From Saprospiraceae bacterium (GTDB lineage Bacteria > Bacteroidota > Bacteroidia > Chitinophagales > Saprospiraceae), in NCBI GenBank assembly GCA_020437045.1, contig JAGQWV010000058.1:1-8214 (forward strand): a stretch of 8,214 nucleotides of DNA. The letters run 5' to 3'. Below are positions 6,761 through 8,214 of the stretch, in pieces (the stretch's first letter is position 1; the number at the start of each line of letters is the position of its first letter). Under the pieces are notes generated by a model. That model was not told the DNA's origin. It searched no databases and was given only the letters and a program-made list of their open reading frames with translations. Position numbers and translations under genes: made by a program.

Positions 6761-8214
6761 CCGGCTAGCAAAGAAACAGAAAAACCCTCCTTTCTGGAAA
6801 GTACTCGGGCATTGAGATATTTGCCTCGATTTTTCTCCATGATCTGGAAGACTAGTCCATCTTTATTTCTGGCAAACATTATTTCCCGCCTTTTTAAATC
6901 GGCACTGCCAGTGACCATGCTTTGGCTTGGTAAATTAATTATTGACGAAGTAGTACTACAATCCCAGGCTGATGCAAAGCAATTTCAACATCTTTATCTA
7001 CTACTTGGGCTTGAGTTTGGGTTGGCCATTCTGTCCGACCTATTGAGCCGGGCGATCTCACTGACTGACGGACTCCTTGGAGATTTATATGCAAATAAGT
7101 CTTCTGTCGAATTAATTAAGAAGGCCGCTACCATGGATCTGGCGCAATTTGAAGATCCTACTTTTTACGACAAATTAGAACGGGCAAGACGGCAAACGGT
7201 AGGTAGAGTCAGTTTAATGACGACCGTCTTATTTCAAATGCAAGATTTAATTACCATTATATCCCTATTGACAGGATTAATTGTTTTTGAGCCATGGTTA
7301 GTGATCATTTTAATTATTGCCATTATTCCCAGTTTTATTAATGAAGCCTATTTCAGTCGCACGAGTTATTCACTGATCAAAGGCTGGACTCCAGAACGCC
7401 GTGAATTGGATTATATACGCTTTATTGGAGCCAGTGATGCAACAGCCAAAGAAATTAAATTATTCGGCCTGGCAAATTTTCTTTCAAAACGCTTCTCCTT
7501 ACTGGCTGATAAATACTATTACGCCAATAAAAAATTAACAATTCGACGAAGTATTTTTGGCAGTATTTTTCATATCATCGGAGACATGGCCTATTATGGA
7601 GCCTACCTCTTGATTATTTTTCGGACCGTCAGTGGATTGGTAACCCTGGGTGATCTCACTTTCTTATCTGGAGCCTTTAGCAGGTTGCGCAATCAACTAC
7701 AGGAGATCTTTTCAAGATTCTCGAGAATTACCGAAGATGCCTTATATCTGCAAGATTACTTTGCTTTTATGGAAATGAAACCGCTAAGTGATTTTACTGG
7801 TAAAAACCTTCCCTTCCCTAATAAAATAAAACATGGTTTCCGGTTCGAAAATGTGGGCTTCCAATACCCATCTTCTGATCGCTGGATTATCAGAAATTTA
7901 AATTTCGAATTGAAAGCTGGGGAAAAATTGGCACTAGTGGGTGAAAATGGTGCGGGAAAAACGACACTGGTCAAACTCCTAACCAGGCTATATGAACCAA
8001 CAGAAGGAACCATTTATCTGGATGATATCGATATCCGGGAATACGAACCAACTGGCTATCACGAAGCTATCGGAGTAATATTTCAAGACTATGTGCGCTA
8101 CTATTTTACTGCGGAAGAGAATATTGCCGTCGGACATATAGAAGATCTGGAAAATCAGAAAAAAATTGAACAGGCTGCCGTAGCCAGTCTCGCGGATCAA
8201 GTTGTCGAGAAATT
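6743..8214 (+). CDS. ABC exporter half-transporter (membrane + ATPase domains), 3'-truncated by the window
   Basis: This is a fused permease-ATPase of the exporter type, likely working as a dimer in the cytoplasmic membrane. The frame is open from 6728 to the window end. The first in-frame ATG is at 6839, but the preceding residues RALRYLPRFFSMIWKTSPS are conserved in this family, so translation must begin earlier. TTG at 6743 is the best candidate, giving 490 visible residues. About six membrane helices are visible: 43-67, 82-105, 160-180, 184-200, 268-293 and 296-315. The nucleotide-binding domain starts near 366 with an A-loop tyrosine (FQYP, Tyr375), Walker A GENGAGKTT (400-408) and Q-loop Gln448 (VIFQDY). 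The sequence ends before the signature (LSGGQ-type) motif, Walker B and H-loop, so ATPase completeness cannot be judged. Similar proteins export peptides, lipids or antibiotics. The substrate here is unknown, and no peptidase C39 domain is present at the N-terminus. Confidence 0.9.
   Translation, partial: MEHIRRPASKETEKPSFLESTRALRYLPRFFSMIWKTSPSLFLANIISRLFKSALPVTMLWLGKLIIDEVVLQSQADAKQFQHLYLLLGLEFGLAILSDLLSRAISLTDGLLGDLYANKSSVELIKKAATMDLAQFEDPTFYDKLERARRQTVGRVSLMTTVLFQMQDLITIISLLTGLIVFEPWLVIILIIAIIPSFINEAYFSRTSYSLIKGWTPERRELDYIRFIGASDATAKEIKLFGLANFLSKRFSLLADKYYYANKKLTIRRSIFGSIFHIIGDMAYYGAYLLIIFRTVSGLVTLGDLTFLSGAFSRLRNQLQEIFSRFSRITEDALYLQDYFAFMEMKPLSDFTGKNLPFPNKIKHGFRFENVGFQYPSSDRWIIRNLNFELKAGEKLALVGENGAGKTTLVKLLTRLYEPTEGTIYLDDIDIREYEPTGYHEAIGVIFQDYVRYYFTAEENIAVGHIEDLENQKKIEQAAVASLADQVVEK

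Noticed and set aside
7756..8200. Leftward open frames opposite the ABC ATPase domain.
   Set aside because: The forward strand carries clear Walker A and Q-loop motifs here. The antisense frames have no family features.
1..8214. A defence, mobile-element, CRISPR or RNA-gene system.
   Set aside because: Reading both strands I saw no transposase, integrase, repeat array, tRNA-like cloverleaf or rRNA stretch. All genes have ordinary housekeeping or envelope-type families and similar composition.

Overview
The window looks like a stretch of ordinary chromosome from a member of the Bacteroidota, plausibly a Saprospiria-type lineage. That is inferred from the protein families, not from any marker gene. 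The pointers are an envelope protein combining macroglobulin-like domains with a TonB-plug domain, a CarboxypepD_reg-like protein, signal peptides ending in -SQ, a bifunctional-nuclease/UVR protein of the Bacteroidota type, and A-rich leaders before start codons instead of clear Shine-Dalgarno sequences. By eye the GC content is a little above 40% and fairly even; I did not count it.

Layout. Positions 1-1610 hold the two electron-transfer-flavoprotein genes, etfB (5' end cut off by the window) and etfA, 9 bases apart and clearly one transcription unit. A bifunctional nuclease family (DUF151) gene with a C-terminal UVR motif follows at 1686-2294 on the same strand. A PlsC-type 1-acylglycerol-3-phosphate acyltransferase runs the other way (3054-2314), its stop codon only 19 bases from that of the nuclease gene. 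Divergent from plsC, a two-gene envelope module starts near 3230. It consists of a 778-residue exported protein with macroglobulin-like, regulatory-like and TonB-plug domains but no beta-barrel, then a 360-residue exported protein with an N-terminal carboxypeptidase-regulatory-like domain, and the two reading frames overlap by 4 bases. The last gene, from about 6743 to beyond the window end, is an ABC exporter half-transporter with six predicted membrane helices and the first part of its ATPase domain. It has no ATG at its likely start, and TTG at 6743 is the best candidate.

How they fit together. EtfB and EtfA form the heterodimeric FAD/AMP electron carrier that feeds dehydrogenase electrons to the quinone pool. 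PlsC makes phosphatidic acid for membrane lipids. The two exported proteins probably act together in the periplasm or at the outer membrane, but their task is unknown. The ABC gene is separated from them by about 97 bases and need not be functionally linked.

I found no RNA gene, CRISPR array, insertion sequence, integrase or phage gene, and no sign of a defence island. The most interesting item is the translationally coupled pair of uncharacterised envelope proteins. I do not see a convincing new system beyond that.
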